From contig CANMML010000031.1 of assembly GCA_947499005.1 (NCBI GenBank), forward strand, positions 1 to 41,348: a stretch of DNA of 41,348 nucleotides. Reading direction: 5' to 3'. Below are positions 8,752-18,444 of the stretch, one piece after another (position 1 is the first letter of the stretch; each line of letters starts with the position of its first letter). This DNA is from an uncultured Aquimarina sp. (GTDB lineage Bacteria > Bacteroidota > Bacteroidia > Flavobacteriales > Flavobacteriaceae). The notes under the pieces are model-generated. The model did no database searches. It was not told the origin of the DNA and saw nothing but the letters and a program-made list of their open reading frames with translations. A program made the position numbers and the translations under genes.

Positions 8752-9249
8752 ATGAGCTTAATTAACGATTTTTCTCCAGGATTGTTTATCATACAAGCAA
8801 TCATCCTTTTAGTGTTAATTTTCTTATTAGGGAAATTTGCATGGAAGCCAATTTTAAACAGCTTAAATGAGCGTGAAGAAGGAATCCAAGATGCTTTAGA
8901 TGCAGCTGAGAATGCAAAAAAGGAGTTGGAAAATTTACAAGCTGATAACGAGCGTATTTTAAATGAAGCACGTGCAGAGCGCGATACTTTATTAAAAGAA
9001 GCTCGTGAGATGAAAGCAAATATCTTAGCTAAGGCTGAAGAAGAGGCTTCTTCTCAAACAGAAAAAATGATCAAGCAAGCACAAGAAGCTATTGTTGCTG
9101 AAAAGAAAGCTGCTATTGCTGATCTTAAAAATCAAGTAGCTGGTTTGTCTGTTGAAATCGCAGAGAAAGTAGTGAAAAATGAATTAGCTGATAAGGATAA
9201 GCAGTTAGCTTTAGTAGCCTCATTATTAAAAGACGCTACTTTAAACTAA
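8752..9249 (+). CDS. atpF: ATP synthase F0 subunit b
   Basis: A 165-residue peripheral stalk subunit. One N-terminal transmembrane helix (about residues 10-28) is followed by a long charged coiled coil with the typical GKFAWKPILNSLNEREEGI start and alanine/glutamate/lysine heptads. It holds the catalytic head still while the rotor turns. It lies 91 bases after atpE and 7 bases before atpH. Confidence 0.95.
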   Translation: MSLINDFSPGLFIIQAIILLVLIFLLGKFAWKPILNSLNEREEGIQDALDAAENAKKELENLQADNERILNEARAERDTLLKEAREMKANILAKAEEEASSQTEKMIKQAQEAIVAEKKAAIADLKNQVAGLSVEIAEKVVKNELADKDKQLALVASLLKDATLN

Positions 9250-9256
9250 GAAGAAG

Positions 9257-9805
9257 ATGAGTAGAGCGGCAGTAAGATATGCGAAAGCAATGTTAAGTTT
9301 AGCAAAGGAGCAAAATGCTGCTGATGCTGTTTTTGCTGAAATGCAGCAAATTAATGCTACCATTGCTGAAAGTGGAGACTTAAGAGGTCTAATCAGTAGT
9401 CCGTTAATTACGGATTCGATAAAGAAATCGAGCTTAGAGGCTGTTTTTGCAGCTGCAGGATCAATCACTAAAGGGCTATTTAGAACTTTAGTATCTAATA
9501 AGCGAGTAAGTAAATTACAAGATGTAGCATTAAGCTACATTTCATTATACGAACAAGATAAAGGGACGCAAGTAGCAAAAGTAACTACTGCTGTGCCTTT
9601 AAATGACACTTTAGAAAGTGCGATCTTAACCAAGGTTAAAGAATTAACTGGGAAGGATGCAACTTTAGAAGTAACCGTTGACGAATCAATACTTGGTGGT
9701 TTTGTACTACGTGTAGGAGATTTGCAATACAACGCTTCGATCGCAAGTCAATTGGCTAGTTTGAAGCAATCATTTTATGACAATTCATTTGTCTCAAAAT
9801 TATAA
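9257..9805 (+). CDS. atpH: ATP synthase F1 subunit delta
   Basis: A 182-residue OSCP/delta subunit linking the b stalk to the top of the alpha3beta3 head. The N-terminal helical domain begins RAAVRYAKAMLSLAKEQ, and the C-terminal part has the family motif TVDESILGGFVLRVGD. It starts 7 bases after atpF. A small hairpin (TCCCA at 9829-9833, TGGGA at 9840-9844) lies in the gap before atpA. Confidence 0.95.
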   Translation: MSRAAVRYAKAMLSLAKEQNAADAVFAEMQQINATIAESGDLRGLISSPLITDSIKKSSLEAVFAAAGSITKGLFRTLVSNKRVSKLQDVALSYISLYEQDKGTQVAKVTTAVPLNDTLESAILTKVKELTGKDATLEVTVDESILGGFVLRVGDLQYNASIASQLASLKQSFYDNSFVSKL

Positions 9806-9865
9806 TTAGTAACAAAGAGTTTTTAAGATCCCATTTAATTGGGAGAATTATAAATAACATAAGTA

Positions 9866-11443
9866 ATGGCTGAAGTAAATCCTGCTGAAGTATCAGCAAT
9901 TTTAAAGCAACAATTATCAAGTTTCGAAGCTGGCGCTTCTCTTGATGAGGTAGGAACGGTATTACAAGTTGGTGATGGTATCGCTCGTGTATTCGGATTA
10001 TCAAATGCACAATACGGAGAATTAGTTCAGTTCGATAGTGGTCTTCAAGGGATCGTATTGAACTTGGAAGAAGATAACGTAGGGGTAGTATTATTAGGTT
10101 CTTCTATCGAAGTAAAAGAAGGAGATACTGTAAAGCGTACACAACGTATTGCTTCTATTAACGTAGGAGAAGGTGTTGTTGGACGTGTATTAGATACATT
10201 AGGTAATCCAATTGATGGTAAAGGGCCAATCGAAGGAGAAACTTTCGAGATGCCACTAGAGCGTAAAGCGCCTGGTGTAGTATACCGTCAGCCTGTAAAC
10301 GAGCCATTACAAACAGGAATCAAGGCGATCGATGCCATGGTGCCAATCGGACGTGGACAGCGTGAGTTGGTTATCGGTGACCGTCAAACTGGTAAAACAA
10401 CAGTTTGTATCGATACGATCTTGAACCAAAAAGAATTTTATGATGCTGGTGAGCCAGTTTACTGTATTTATGTTGCTATCGGACAGAAAGCATCTACAGT
10501 AGCAGGTATTGCTAAAGTATTAGAAGATAAAGGAGCATTAGCATATACGACTATCGTAGCAGCAAATGCATCTGATCCTGCACCAATGCAGGTATATGCA
10601 CCATTCGCAGGAGCAGCTATCGGAGAATATTTCCGTGATACAGGTCGTCCAGCTTTAATCATCTATGATGATTTATCAAAGCAAGCGGTAGCATATCGTG
10701 AGGTGTCTTTATTATTACGTCGCCCACCAGGACGTGAAGCATACCCTGGAGATGTATTCTATTTACACTCTCGTTTATTAGAGCGTTCGGCAAAAGTAAT
10801 TGCTGATGATAAGATTGCAGCTCAAATGAATGATTTACCAGAATCTTTAAAAGATAAGGTAAAAGGAGGAGGTTCGATTACAGCACTTCCTATCATTGAG
10901 ACACAAGCAGGTGATGTATCGGCATATATCCCAACCAACGTAATTTCGATTACTGATGGTCAGATATTCTTAACTTCAGATTTATTTAACTCTGGTGTAC
11001 GTCCAGCAATTAACGTGGGTATTTCGGTATCTCGTGTAGGAGGTTCTGCTCAGATTAAATCAATGAAGAAAGTAGCAGGTACGTTAAAATTAGATCAAGC
11101 ACAGTTCCGTGAATTAGAAGCATTCGCGAAATTTGGATCTGATCTTGATGCTGCAACTTTAAATGTAATTGAAAAAGGTAAGCGTAACGTTGAAATTTTA
11201 AAGCAAGCACAAAACGATCCTTATACGGTAGAAGATCAAATCGCGATCATCTATGCAGGGTCTAAGAACTTGTTGAAAGATGTTCCTGTAAATAAAGTAA
11301 AAGAGTTCGAAATGGATTATGTCGAATTCTTAAATGCAAAGCATAGAGATACTTTAGATACCTTAAAGAAAGGGAAGTTAACAGACGAAGTAATTGATGT
11401 TTTAGTAGCAGTAGCTGCAGAGGTATCAAAGAAGTTTCAATAA
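9866..11443 (+). CDS. atpA: ATP synthase F1 subunit alpha
   Basis: A 525-residue alpha subunit with the non-catalytic nucleotide site. The Walker A motif GDRQTGKT is near residue 170 and the signature [17 protein letters not shown] is near residue 375. An N-terminal beta-barrel and C-terminal helical domain are present. Codon use is the most regular in the window, as expected for a highly expressed gene. No beta (atpD) or epsilon (atpC) gene follows. Confidence 0.97.
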   Translation: MAEVNPAEVSAILKQQLSSFEAGASLDEVGTVLQVGDGIARVFGLSNAQYGELVQFDSGLQGIVLNLEEDNVGVVLLGSSIEVKEGDTVKRTQRIASINVGEGVVGRVLDTLGNPIDGKGPIEGETFEMPLERKAPGVVYRQPVNEPLQTGIKAIDAMVPIGRGQRELVIGDRQTGKTTVCIDTILNQKEFYDAGEPVYCIYVAIGQKASTVAGIAKVLEDKGALAYTTIVAANASDPAPMQVYAPFAGAAIGEYFRDTGRPALIIYDDLSKQAVAYREVSLLLRRPPGREAYPGDVFYLHSRLLERSAKVIADDKIAAQMNDLPESLKDKVKGGGSITALPIIETQAGDVSAYIPTNVISITDGQIFLTSDLFNSGVRPAINVGISVSRVGGSAQIKSMKKVAGTLKLDQAQFRELEAFAKFGSDLDAATLNVIEKGKRNVEILKQAQNDPYTVEDQIAIIYAGSKNLLKDVPVNKVKEFEMDYVEFLNAKHRDTLDTLKKGKLTDEVIDVLVAVAAEVSKKFQ

Positions 11444-11472
11444 TTCAGAATTCATAATTCTTAATTTGAGCC

Positions 11473-12333
11473 ATGGCCAATTTAAAAGAACTTAGAAGTA
11501 GAATAAAATCGGTATCATCGACGATGCAGATTACCAGCGCAATGAAAATGGTATCTGCAGCAAAGTTGAGTAAGGCACAAGATGCTATTCAACAGATGCG
11601 TCCTTATACTGATAAGTTAACTGAGTTACTTCAAAATTTGAGTGCTTCGTTATCCGGAGAAAGCGAAAGCGTATACGGAGTTGAACGAGAAGTGAACAAT
11701 GTATTGATCATTTCTATTGCTTCTAATCGTGGATTAGCAGGAGCATTTAACTCGAATATTATCAAAGCTTCTAAGAAATTAGCTGATGAAGTTTATGCTA
11801 ATAAGAATGTAGAGTTTATTACCATTGGTAAAAAAGCCAATGATATATTAAGTAAGCTTTACAATGTTGTAGATAATAAAAACGAAATCTACGATGATCT
11901 AAGCTTTGCTAATGCTGCTGTTATTGCAGAACAAGCAATGGCTGATTTTGTAGCAGGTAAATACGATAAAGTAGTATTGGTATATAACCAATTTATCAAT
12001 GCCGCTTCTCAAAAAGTACAAGAAGAACAATTTTTACCAATTCAAAAGATTGAAGCAGGTGAAGGTTCTGCTAAGGAATATATCTTCGAGCCTTCGAAAG
12101 AAGAAATTGTTGAAGAATTGATTCCTAAATCTCTTAAGATTCAGTTTTACAAAGCGCTTAGAGACTCTTTTGCTTCAGAGCATGGAGCTCGTATGACAGC
12201 AATGCACAAGGCTACTGATAATGCTACGGCATTAAGAGATAGCTTAAAATTACAATACAACAAGGCACGTCAAGCTGCTATTACAAACGAAATTTTAGAA
12301 ATCGTAGGTGGAGCAGAGGCTTTAAATGGATAG
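11473..12333 (+). CDS. atpG: ATP synthase F1 subunit gamma
   Basis: A 286-residue central shaft subunit. Both ends form the coiled coil: the N-terminus begins NLKELRSRIKSVSSTMQIT and the C-terminus has the family signature ITNEILEIVGGAEAL. It is the last gene of the cluster; a strong terminator lies about 75 bases downstream, so the operon ends here without atpD and atpC. Confidence 0.96.
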   Translation: MANLKELRSRIKSVSSTMQITSAMKMVSAAKLSKAQDAIQQMRPYTDKLTELLQNLSASLSGESESVYGVEREVNNVLIISIASNRGLAGAFNSNIIKASKKLADEVYANKNVEFITIGKKANDILSKLYNVVDNKNEIYDDLSFANAAVIAEQAMADFVAGKYDKVVLVYNQFINAASQKVQEEQFLPIQKIEAGEGSAKEYIFEPSKEEIVEELIPKSLKIQFYKALRDSFASEHGARMTAMHKATDNATALRDSLKLQYNKARQAAITNEILEIVGGAEALNG

Positions 12334-12406
12334 TATCAAAGACTCAGCACTTCGGTGAACTCAGTGTAAACTAAAGTCGAAGTCTAATACCTATTTAATT
12401 TTATAC

Positions 12407-12437
12407 AAAACCAGTTCAGAAATGAGCTGGTTTTTTT
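12407..12437 (+). terminator. Rho-independent terminator of the atp operon
   Basis: CCAGTTC (12411-12417), loop AGAAAT, GAGCTGG (12424-12430), then seven T. A-rich bases before the stem pair with the first T residues. It is placed right after atpG. Confidence 0.85.
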
Positions 12438-12534
12438 GTTGGATTAACTGTCTCCACTCGGCAAAGAGTAACTAAAAATAAAAGCTTTGCAAACGTCTCT
12501 TGACTTTGCATTTGATTCACTAAAGAGTAAGTGT

Positions 12535-12568
12535 AGCCACTTCTAGCATTTATGATGTTAGAGGTTTT
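12535..12568 (+). repeat. terminator-like repeat, copy upstream of the Fic gene
   Basis: This 31-base sequence matches 29 of 31 bases of 13961-13991, which lies just after the Fic gene. It forms the same imperfect stem (ACTTCTA with TAGAGGT) but has only four T after it, so it is a weaker terminator. Together the two copies bracket the Fic gene and its control region. Confidence 0.6.
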
Positions 12569-12688
12569 AGGCTAGTTTTTGTCTTAAATAGGAAAGCATT
12601 GATAAGAGATAGTACGATCTTTTTATTTTCATTGAGGAAGCTATACAGCAGTTTCATCCGATAAATTAAGTAGAATTTAGTACGTGTA

Positions 12689-12814
12689 TAAATGGATAAA
12701 TTTGGATACAAAATGGATATACCCAATAAAAAAATAGAGGTTAATTCAGTTAAGTAAAATGTAGTAGTTTTGTAAATGGATAAAATTGGATACAAAATGG
12801 ATATACCCAATAAA
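12689..12814 (+). promoter_or_regulatory. 84-base duplication of the fic 5' end with triple GGATA motifs
   Basis: Bases 12689-12730 and 12773-12814 match over 42 bases with one mismatch. The second copy contains the fic start region. The first copy encodes a 21-codon reading frame from ATG 12692 (MDKFGYKMDIPNKKIEV...) that mirrors the Fic N-terminus. Each copy carries GGATA three times with spacers of 5 and 6 bases (starts 12694, 12704, 12715 and 12778, 12788, 12799), close to one helical turn apart, as expected for an operator array. Binding by the Fic protein's own winged-helix domain is inference. Confidence 0.5.
12765..12772 (+). promoter_or_regulatory. candidate -7 element for fic
   Basis: TAGTTTTG matches TAnnTTTG. 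Transcription would begin near 12779, after the first possible ATG (12776). This favours translation from ATG 12797 (MDIPNKML) or 12815. No TTG at good distance upstream was found. Confidence 0.35.
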
Positions 12815-13876
12815 ATGTTACAAAAATTAGACTTTAATAGTGCTACTCACTTTAAGATAAATAAGCTGATAGGTGAAATAGATACTTTTAAAGGAGAGTG
12901 GCGTATTCTAGAACAATCAAAAAGTACTTATTTAAAAGAACTTAAGAAGATAGCGACTATTGAAAGTATTGGTTCGTCCACTCGTATTGAAGGTTCTACA
13001 CTTACAGACGAAGAAGTAGAAAAATTATTAAAATCCGTTAAGATTACCAAACTTATTACTAGAGATCAACAAGAGGTTGTTGGTTACTATGATGTACTTC
13101 AAATCATTTTAGATAATTATGTTGATGTTCCTTTAACAGAGCGTTATATCCATCAATTACATGGTATTTTACTAAAGCATAGTCACAAGGATCAAGTTCA
13201 TAAAGGGAAATATAAAAGCCTATCTAATCAAGTAGTTGCTAATTATCCAGATGGTTCACAACGTGTTATTTTTAGAACTACAGAACCTCATTTGACTGCA
13301 AGTGAAATGGATCAATTATTACATTGGACGGAAGAACGCTTAGAAAAAGAAGACTTACCGCCGTTAATTATTGTAGCTGCATTTATCTATGAATTTTTAT
13401 CTATCCACCCATATCAAGATGGTAATGGCCGTTTATCCAGGTTATTAACGTCATTACTTTTGATGAAACTTGATTATCCTTTTATTCAATATGTATCCTT
13501 CGAACATGTTATAGAAAATAAGAAAGATGAATATTACAGAGTTCTTATGGCAGGTCAGCGAAATCGCTATAAGCTCGAAGAACGTATTGATGCTTGGGTT
13601 GTATTTTTCTTAGAAAGTCTCTTAGAGCTTATACGGAGACTTGAAGTGAAATATAAAGTTTATAGTAAACTGAAAGTAAGTATTAATGATCGCCAACAGC
13701 AGATTGTTAGTTCTGTAAAAGAAAAGAAAACTATACAGATAAAAGAACTAGAATTGATATTAGAAGGAACGTCACGGAATACCATTAAGAAAGATTTAGC
13801 ATACTTAGTAAATGAAGGTTTATTGCTAAAAGTTGGTGCTGGTAGAGGTGTTCGTTACTATTTGAAAGAGCATTAA
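12776..13876 (+). CDS. Fic family protein with C-terminal winged helix
   Basis: A protein of up to 366 residues. Fic enzymes usually transfer AMP from ATP to a target hydroxyl. The active-site motif HPYQDGNGR is near residue 210. An N-terminal STRIEG fits the (S/T)xxxE(G/N) inhibitory helix that keeps such enzymes off in the resting state. The last 70 residues look like a winged-helix DNA-binding domain (TIQIKELELILEGTSRNTIK). Proteins of this Fic-DOC/wHTH type are widespread and mobile. The start is uncertain: 12776 is the longest, while 12797 fits the candidate promoter better. It stands alone between two similar terminator-like repeats. Confidence 0.85.
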   Translation: MDKIGYKMDIPNKMLQKLDFNSATHFKINKLIGEIDTFKGEWRILEQSKSTYLKELKKIATIESIGSSTRIEGSTLTDEEVEKLLKSVKITKLITRDQQEVVGYYDVLQIILDNYVDVPLTERYIHQLHGILLKHSHKDQVHKGKYKSLSNQVVANYPDGSQRVIFRTTEPHLTASEMDQLLHWTEERLEKEDLPPLIIVAAFIYEFLSIHPYQDGNGRLSRLLTSLLLMKLDYPFIQYVSFEHVIENKKDEYYRVLMAGQRNRYKLEERIDAWVVFFLESLLELIRRLEVKYKVYSKLKVSINDRQQQIVSSVKEKKTIQIKELELILEGTSRNTIKKDLAYLVNEGLLLKVGAGRGVRYYLKEH

Positions 13877-13880
13877 TCAT

Positions 13881-13902
13881 GTGTCTCGGGCTATCGCCCT
13901 CA
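13881..13902. repeat. GTGTCTCGGG-CTATCGCCC element, copy 1
   Basis: Contains a GGGC-TATC-GCCC hairpin (13888-13899) just after the fic stop. A shorter version with the same core (GTGTCTCGG, CTATCGCC) is at 36701-36720 after the recombinase pair. It is probably a dispersed intergenic element. Confidence 0.5.
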
Positions 13903-13963
13903 GAGTTTTATTAACATGTCCTCGCTTCTAAAGTCGCAGCGGTGCTTCACAAAAAAGCACAGC

Positions 13964-13998
13964 CACTTCTAAAATTTATGATGTTAGAGGTGTTTTTT
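13964..13998 (+). terminator. Rho-independent terminator of fic
   Basis: A nine-base-pair stem, CACTTCTAA (13964-13972) with TTAGAGGTG (13984-13992), with one G-U pair and an 11-base loop, followed by six T. Near-copy of the element at 12535. Confidence 0.7.
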
Positions 13999-14133
13999 AT
14001 TCTAGCCTATAACTACGAAGTGTATTGCTATTGCTAGCTGGTCGGCTTCCTTCTTATACAACCTCTTTTTGTTTCCTATAGTTATCTAAAAGATTAGTTA
14101 GGAATCCCTACTTTTACCTACAAAATTTCCATC

Positions 14134-15570
14134 TTGAGTATTTTCAAAAAGCTTTTTAAAGACACTTTTATTTTTGGTTTGGCCACAGTGCTTCCCAAAT
14201 TAATGAGTGTTATTTTGACAAGTCTACACACAAAGATGTTGGCACCTGAAGAATTTTCAGATACGGCTGTATTTTATGTCTACTTTGGTTTTGCTCAAGT
14301 AGTGTTAACCTATGGAATGGAAACAGCTTTTTTTAGATTTTATAGTCGAGAAGGTAAGAAAGATAGTGTCATTAGTACAAGTGCCGTTAGTCTAGTAGCT
14401 ACCTTAATATTAGTAGTGATTGTCTTTCTTATTTTTAGAAACCAAGTTTCATCCCTATTAGATTTCCCATTAGAATGGCTGTATTTACTAATGTCTCTAT
14501 TGATTGTAGAAATCTGTTGGGTTGTACCATTTGCATTGTATCGAATACAAGGAAAAGCAATGCGTTTTGCAGTCACAAAAGTTGGTGGTTTTTTACTTTA
14601 TGTAATATTGAATTATTTCTTTCTTTGGTTTGTACCTAAGTACCAGATTCAACTTCCTGCTTTTTTACAATTATCGTTAGTAGGCTATATTTTCTTAGCG
14701 AATGTTGCGGCAAGTACATTAACCTTTTTATTTATTTCTCCTGTTTTCTTGAGGATTAAATGGCAATTAGATGTTGGTTTATTAAAGCGAATGTTAACAT
14801 ATAGCTGGCCAATTTTAGTAGCTGGTTTAGCATTTATGGTTAACGAAAGTATCGATAAGTTAATGCTACGTGATCAGTTAGGGAAGGAAGTCATGGGAGC
14901 TTATGCGGGATGTTACAAATTGGGTGTTTTTTTAACCCTATTTATACAGGCTTTTAAAATGGGAGTAGAACCATTTTTCTTTAATCAAGCCGAAAATAAA
15001 AATGCTCCACAGACTTATGCGACAGTAATGAAGTTTTACGTCATCTTTGCTTCTTTGGGATTACTATTTGTAATTGTATTTGTAGATGATTTTAAGGAAT
15101 TGCTTATTCGAAATAGTGCGTACTGGAGTGCCATTTCTATTGTGCCAATTATTTTGCTAGCAAATTGGTGTTTGGGCGCTTACCACAGTCTTTCGGTTTG
15201 GTACAAAGTAACCGATCGTACTCATTACGGAATGTGGTTTTCTATTTTCGGAGCTGCAATTACATTACTAGTCAACTACACACTAATAAAACACTATGGT
15301 TTTATAGTGGCTGCTTGGGCAACTTTAGCCGCTTATGGTTCTATGATGTTGTTATCTTATTTTATAGGGAAGAAAAAATACCCAATCCCTTACGATTTAA
15401 AATCTATTTTAGGGTATTTGACCATTTCTTTATCAATTAGTATGATAGTTTACCTAAATTTTAGAACGATATTTTGGGTTAAAGTAGTCGCTGTTCTAAT
15501 ATTTCTATTGACAATTCTTACTTTTGAAAGAACAACCATTTTATCAATGCTCAAAAGAAAGAGATTATGA
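14134..15570 (+). CDS. oligosaccharide flippase (Wzx/MurJ-like)
   Basis: A 478-residue integral membrane protein with about 12-14 transmembrane helices, of the polysaccharide-transport branch of the MATE/MOP superfamily. Such proteins flip lipid-linked sugars across the inner membrane. The N-terminus [20 protein letters not shown] is typical of the flavobacterial family, whose first helix begins with [10 protein letters not shown]. The start is TTG at 14134, needed to include that segment. The last four bases overlap dut. Whether it flips a surface polysaccharide or a cell-wall precursor cannot be told. Confidence 0.85.
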   Translation: MSIFKKLFKDTFIFGLATVLPKLMSVILTSLHTKMLAPEEFSDTAVFYVYFGFAQVVLTYGMETAFFRFYSREGKKDSVISTSAVSLVATLILVVIVFLIFRNQVSSLLDFPLEWLYLLMSLLIVEICWVVPFALYRIQGKAMRFAVTKVGGFLLYVILNYFFLWFVPKYQIQLPAFLQLSLVGYIFLANVAASTLTFLFISPVFLRIKWQLDVGLLKRMLTYSWPILVAGLAFMVNESIDKLMLRDQLGKEVMGAYAGCYKLGVFLTLFIQAFKMGVEPFFFNQAENKNAPQTYATVMKFYVIFASLGLLFVIVFVDDFKELLIRNSAYWSAISIVPIILLANWCLGAYHSLSVWYKVTDRTHYGMWFSIFGAAITLLVNYTLIKHYGFIVAAWATLAAYGSMMLLSYFIGKKKYPIPYDLKSILGYLTISLSISMIVYLNFRTIFWVKVVAVLIFLLTILTFERTTILSMLKRKRL

Positions 15571-15998
15571 AAATCGATATTATCAACAAATCAGGGCATC
15601 AATTACCTAGTTACGAAACATTACTTTCTGCAGGTATGGATTTACGTGCTGTAGTAGAAGAGCCTATTACATTGGCTCCTATGGAAAGAAATATTATAGG
15701 TACGGGTTTGTATTTGGCACTACCTAAGGGTTTTGAGGCGCAAGTTCGTCCTCGAAGTGGTTTGGCTGCTAAACGAGGAGTTACGGTCTTAAATGCACCA
15801 GGAACTATCGATGCGGATTACCGTGGTGAGGTTGGCGTAATTCTTGTGAATTTAAGCAAAGAACCGTTTGTAATAGAGCATGGAGATCGTATTGCACAGA
15901 TGGTAATTGCGAAATTCGAAAGAGCAGTATGGAATGAAGTTACTTCCCTTTCTGAAACGAAACGCGGAGAAGGTGGTTTTGGGAGCACCGGCGTTTAA
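15567..15998 (+). CDS. dut: dUTP diphosphatase
   Basis: A 143-residue trimeric dUTPase that converts dUTP to dUMP and pyrophosphate, preventing uracil in DNA. The conserved motifs are present: [40 protein letters not shown] and the C-terminal GEGGFGSTG that closes over the active site. Its ATG overlaps the flippase stop (ATGA), so the two are translationally coupled. Confidence 0.96.
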   Translation: MKIDIINKSGHQLPSYETLLSAGMDLRAVVEEPITLAPMERNIIGTGLYLALPKGFEAQVRPRSGLAAKRGVTVLNAPGTIDADYRGEVGVILVNLSKEPFVIEHGDRIAQMVIAKFERAVWNEVTSLSETKRGEGGFGSTGV

Positions 15999-16037
15999 GC
16001 TTTCTATTAAGTAAAATAAATTATAATCAATTACTAT

Positions 16038-16069
16038 AGCCTACAGCTTGTAGCTAAGGCTTAAAAGCC
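16038..16069 (+). repeat. dispersed GCTTGTAGCTAA repeat, copy 2
   Basis: AGCCTACAGCTTGTAGC followed by TAAGGCTTAAAAGCC, sharing order and most bases with 6621-6651. It ends 8 bases before the next ATG and could form GGCTT/AAGCC-type stems near the start site. Confidence 0.5.
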
Positions 16070-16077
16070 AATTAAAA

Positions 16078-17085
16078 ATGAAAATAATAGTACCAATGGC
16101 AGGTCGAGGATCAAGACTTCGTCCACACACGTTAACAGTTCCAAAACCATTAATTCCTATTGTAGGGAAGCCTATTGTACAGCGCTTAGTAGAAGACATT
16201 GCAAAAGTGGTGAATCAACCTATCGAAGAGGTTGCTTTTATCACTAAAGAAGATTTTGATGTAGAGGAGCAGTTGACAAAAATTGCTGAAAGTTTAGGAG
16301 CGAAAGCATCTGTATACTATCAGGATGAAGCTTTAGGTACGGGACATGCTATTATGTGTGCAAAGGAATCTTTGTCTGGACCATGTATTGTGGCTTATGC
16401 AGATACATTATTCAAAGCAGATTTTGAATTAGACCCAGAGGCAGATGCTGTAATGTGGGTAAAGCAAGTCGATCAACCAGAGGCATATGGTGTCGTGAAG
16501 CTTAATTCGGATAATCATATTGTGGAACTGGTAGAAAAACCAGAAGAGTTTGTTACAGATCTAGCGGTAATAGGGATTTATTATTTTAAAGATGGTGGAG
16601 CATTAAAAGATTCATTACAGAAAGTATTGGATGCTAATTTGATGCATGGTGGCGAGTATCAGATCAATGATGGAATTAAGGATTTGATTGCTCAAGGTAA
16701 CATTTTTAAAACAGGAAAAGTTAATGAATGGATGGATTGTGGTAATCCTGCTGTGACTATTGAAACCAATACTCGTATGCTAAATTTCATTCATGAAGAG
16801 CAAACAGAACACTTGGTTGATAGTTCAGTAATTTTAGAAAATTCGGAAATTATAGCTCCTTGTTTTGTAGGTAAGAATGTGAAATTAGTGAACACCAAAT
16901 TAGGTCCTAATGTTTCGGTGGGTAATGATTGCGAATTAGTGAATGCCACGATTAGTAATAGTCTAATTCAGAATCAAACTATAATTAAAAACGCTAAATT
17001 AGTAGACTCAATGATCGGAAATAAAGTGAGTTACGATGGTAGTTTCACAAAAGTAAGCATTGGGGATTACTCTAAATTAGATTAA
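16078..17085 (+). CDS. sugar-phosphate nucleotidyltransferase with left-handed beta-helix
   Basis: A 335-residue enzyme that activates a sugar 1-phosphate with an NTP. The nucleotide-binding start IVPMAGRGSRLRPHT is followed by the PKPLIPIVGKPI signature. The first 235 residues form the Rossmann-like transferase domain, including AYADTLF and WMDCGNP. The last 90 residues have hexapeptide repeats (ILENSEIIAPCFVGKNVKL...) that make a left-handed beta-helix. In flavobacteria this gene is conserved between dut and a TPR gene. The exact sugar and base are not readable from sequence. Confidence 0.88.
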   Translation: MKIIVPMAGRGSRLRPHTLTVPKPLIPIVGKPIVQRLVEDIAKVVNQPIEEVAFITKEDFDVEEQLTKIAESLGAKASVYYQDEALGTGHAIMCAKESLSGPCIVAYADTLFKADFELDPEADAVMWVKQVDQPEAYGVVKLNSDNHIVELVEKPEEFVTDLAVIGIYYFKDGGALKDSLQKVLDANLMHGGEYQINDGIKDLIAQGNIFKTGKVNEWMDCGNPAVTIETNTRMLNFIHEEQTEHLVDSSVILENSEIIAPCFVGKNVKLVNTKLGPNVSVGNDCELVNATISNSLIQNQTIIKNAKLVDSMIGNKVSYDGSFTKVSIGDYSKLD

Positions 17086-17091
17086 AAAATA

Positions 17092-18444
17092 ATGGTATTT
17101 CGACGTCTCGCATTTATATTCTTTTACGCCCTGTCATTTTTTGTATGGGGGCAATCGACGAGCACATCCGAGACGTTGAATGACATTTCTAAGATGCCGT
17201 CTAAGTTTCAATCTCAATTTTACGAGGCATTAACACAAAGACTTATTAAAAACTATGATAAAGCAATAGTGTCTTTAGATTTATGTTTAGATACTTATAA
17301 GGGTATTCCTGTGCTTTATTATGAAAGAGCAAAAAACTACTATGCATTAAAGTCTTATACTATTGCCGAGGAAGATTTAATAACTGCTTTAAGTCTAATG
17401 CCTAAGAATGAGGTGATTTTAAAAGAACTGCAGCAAGTCTTTTTTGTTCAGCAAAAATATAATGAACGTATTTCTACGTTAAAAGAGCTTGTTGAGATTG
17501 ATGAAAAATACAAATACGATTTATCAGGAGCTTATATCTACACAAAACAATATGGAGAGTCATTAGAAACATTAAATGACTACAAAAAGAATTTTGCTTT
17601 TGATGTGCGTATTGAACAGCTCCGAAATCAGATTTACAACATATCTAAGGATAAGAATTTGCAGATTGTAGATATAGAGCGAAAAATTCAACGAGATAAG
17701 ACGAACCCAGGCCTTTATGTACATCTATTTGAATTATATCAAGAGGCCAATAAAAAAGAAGAAGCTTTGGCGGTTTATGAGCGTTTTAAAGTAAATCTTC
17801 CTAATGCTCCGATGCTAGAGTATGTAAGCTTTTTGAAGAACTTAGATGAAGGGAATACGGTAGGTGCAACCGAATCGATGAAAAAATTGACTTCTAGCAG
17901 TTCTATTGATGACGAAGTAATACAGTCAGTATTAAGTAAATTTAGAACTTACGGAAAACAAAACCCTAACTACAATGCAGAAATAGAGGAGTTACCAGAT
18001 GGGACATTGTCGGAAAGAGATAATCAAAAGTTTTTTATGGAACTTACTTCTTTTCAATTGCAAGAAGGTTCTACGGAAAGTTTATTAGATGTGTACCAAA
18101 AGAATTTAGACGTAGATCCTAATAATTTTTCTTTGATTAAAGATATCCTTCTTTTACAATTGTTTTATGGTAAAAATGATAGAGCAGGAGAACTTGTGAC
18201 ATCGAGTTTGGAAAAATATCCTTCTCAGCCTATATTATATCTTATTAACGGAGCGTTATTAACTAAAGAAAAAAAGTATACTCAAGCAATTGAAGCATAT
18301 CAAGAAGGATTAGATTATATCATAGAAAATCCAGAAATGGAACGCGCTTTTTTACTTAAACTTGCAGAGGCCTACGCATTAAATGGGCAGCCAGATAAAG
18401 CAAAAAAATACCAAGTCAAAGGTGAAAAGATTTCAATCAATTAA
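17092..18444 (+). CDS. exported TPR protein
   Basis: A 450-residue protein starting with a signal peptide (RRLAFIFFYALSFFVWGQ). Several tetratricopeptide repeats follow, with clear copies near residues 40-110, 200-235 and 355-440 (YLINGALLTKEKKYTQAIEA). It probably acts as a periplasmic or outer-membrane scaffold. It begins 6 bases after the nucleotidyltransferase stop, and its end overlaps the DUF4292 gene by 23 bases, so the group is one operon. Confidence 0.82.
   Translation: MVFRRLAFIFFYALSFFVWGQSTSTSETLNDISKMPSKFQSQFYEALTQRLIKNYDKAIVSLDLCLDTYKGIPVLYYERAKNYYALKSYTIAEEDLITALSLMPKNEVILKELQQVFFVQQKYNERISTLKELVEIDEKYKYDLSGAYIYTKQYGESLETLNDYKKNFAFDVRIEQLRNQIYNISKDKNLQIVDIERKIQRDKTNPGLYVHLFELYQEANKKEEALAVYERFKVNLPNAPMLEYVSFLKNLDEGNTVGATESMKKLTSSSSIDDEVIQSVLSKFRTYGKQNPNYNAEIEELPDGTLSERDNQKFFMELTSFQLQEGSTESLLDVYQKNLDVDPNNFSLIKDILLLQLFYGKNDRAGELVTSSLEKYPSQPILYLINGALLTKEKKYTQAIEAYQEGLDYIIENPEMERAFLLKLAEAYALNGQPDKAKKYQVKGEKISIN

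Noticed and set aside
11444..12534. Expected atpD and atpC after atpG
   Set aside because: No frame with beta or epsilon motifs follows; a terminator ends the operon. A split atp locus is normal in this group, so it was not scored as a finding.
12550..12810. Minus-strand 86-residue frame with repeated GISILYP segments
   Set aside because: It is the complement of the 84-base duplication in front of fic; the repeat explains the apparent protein repeat.
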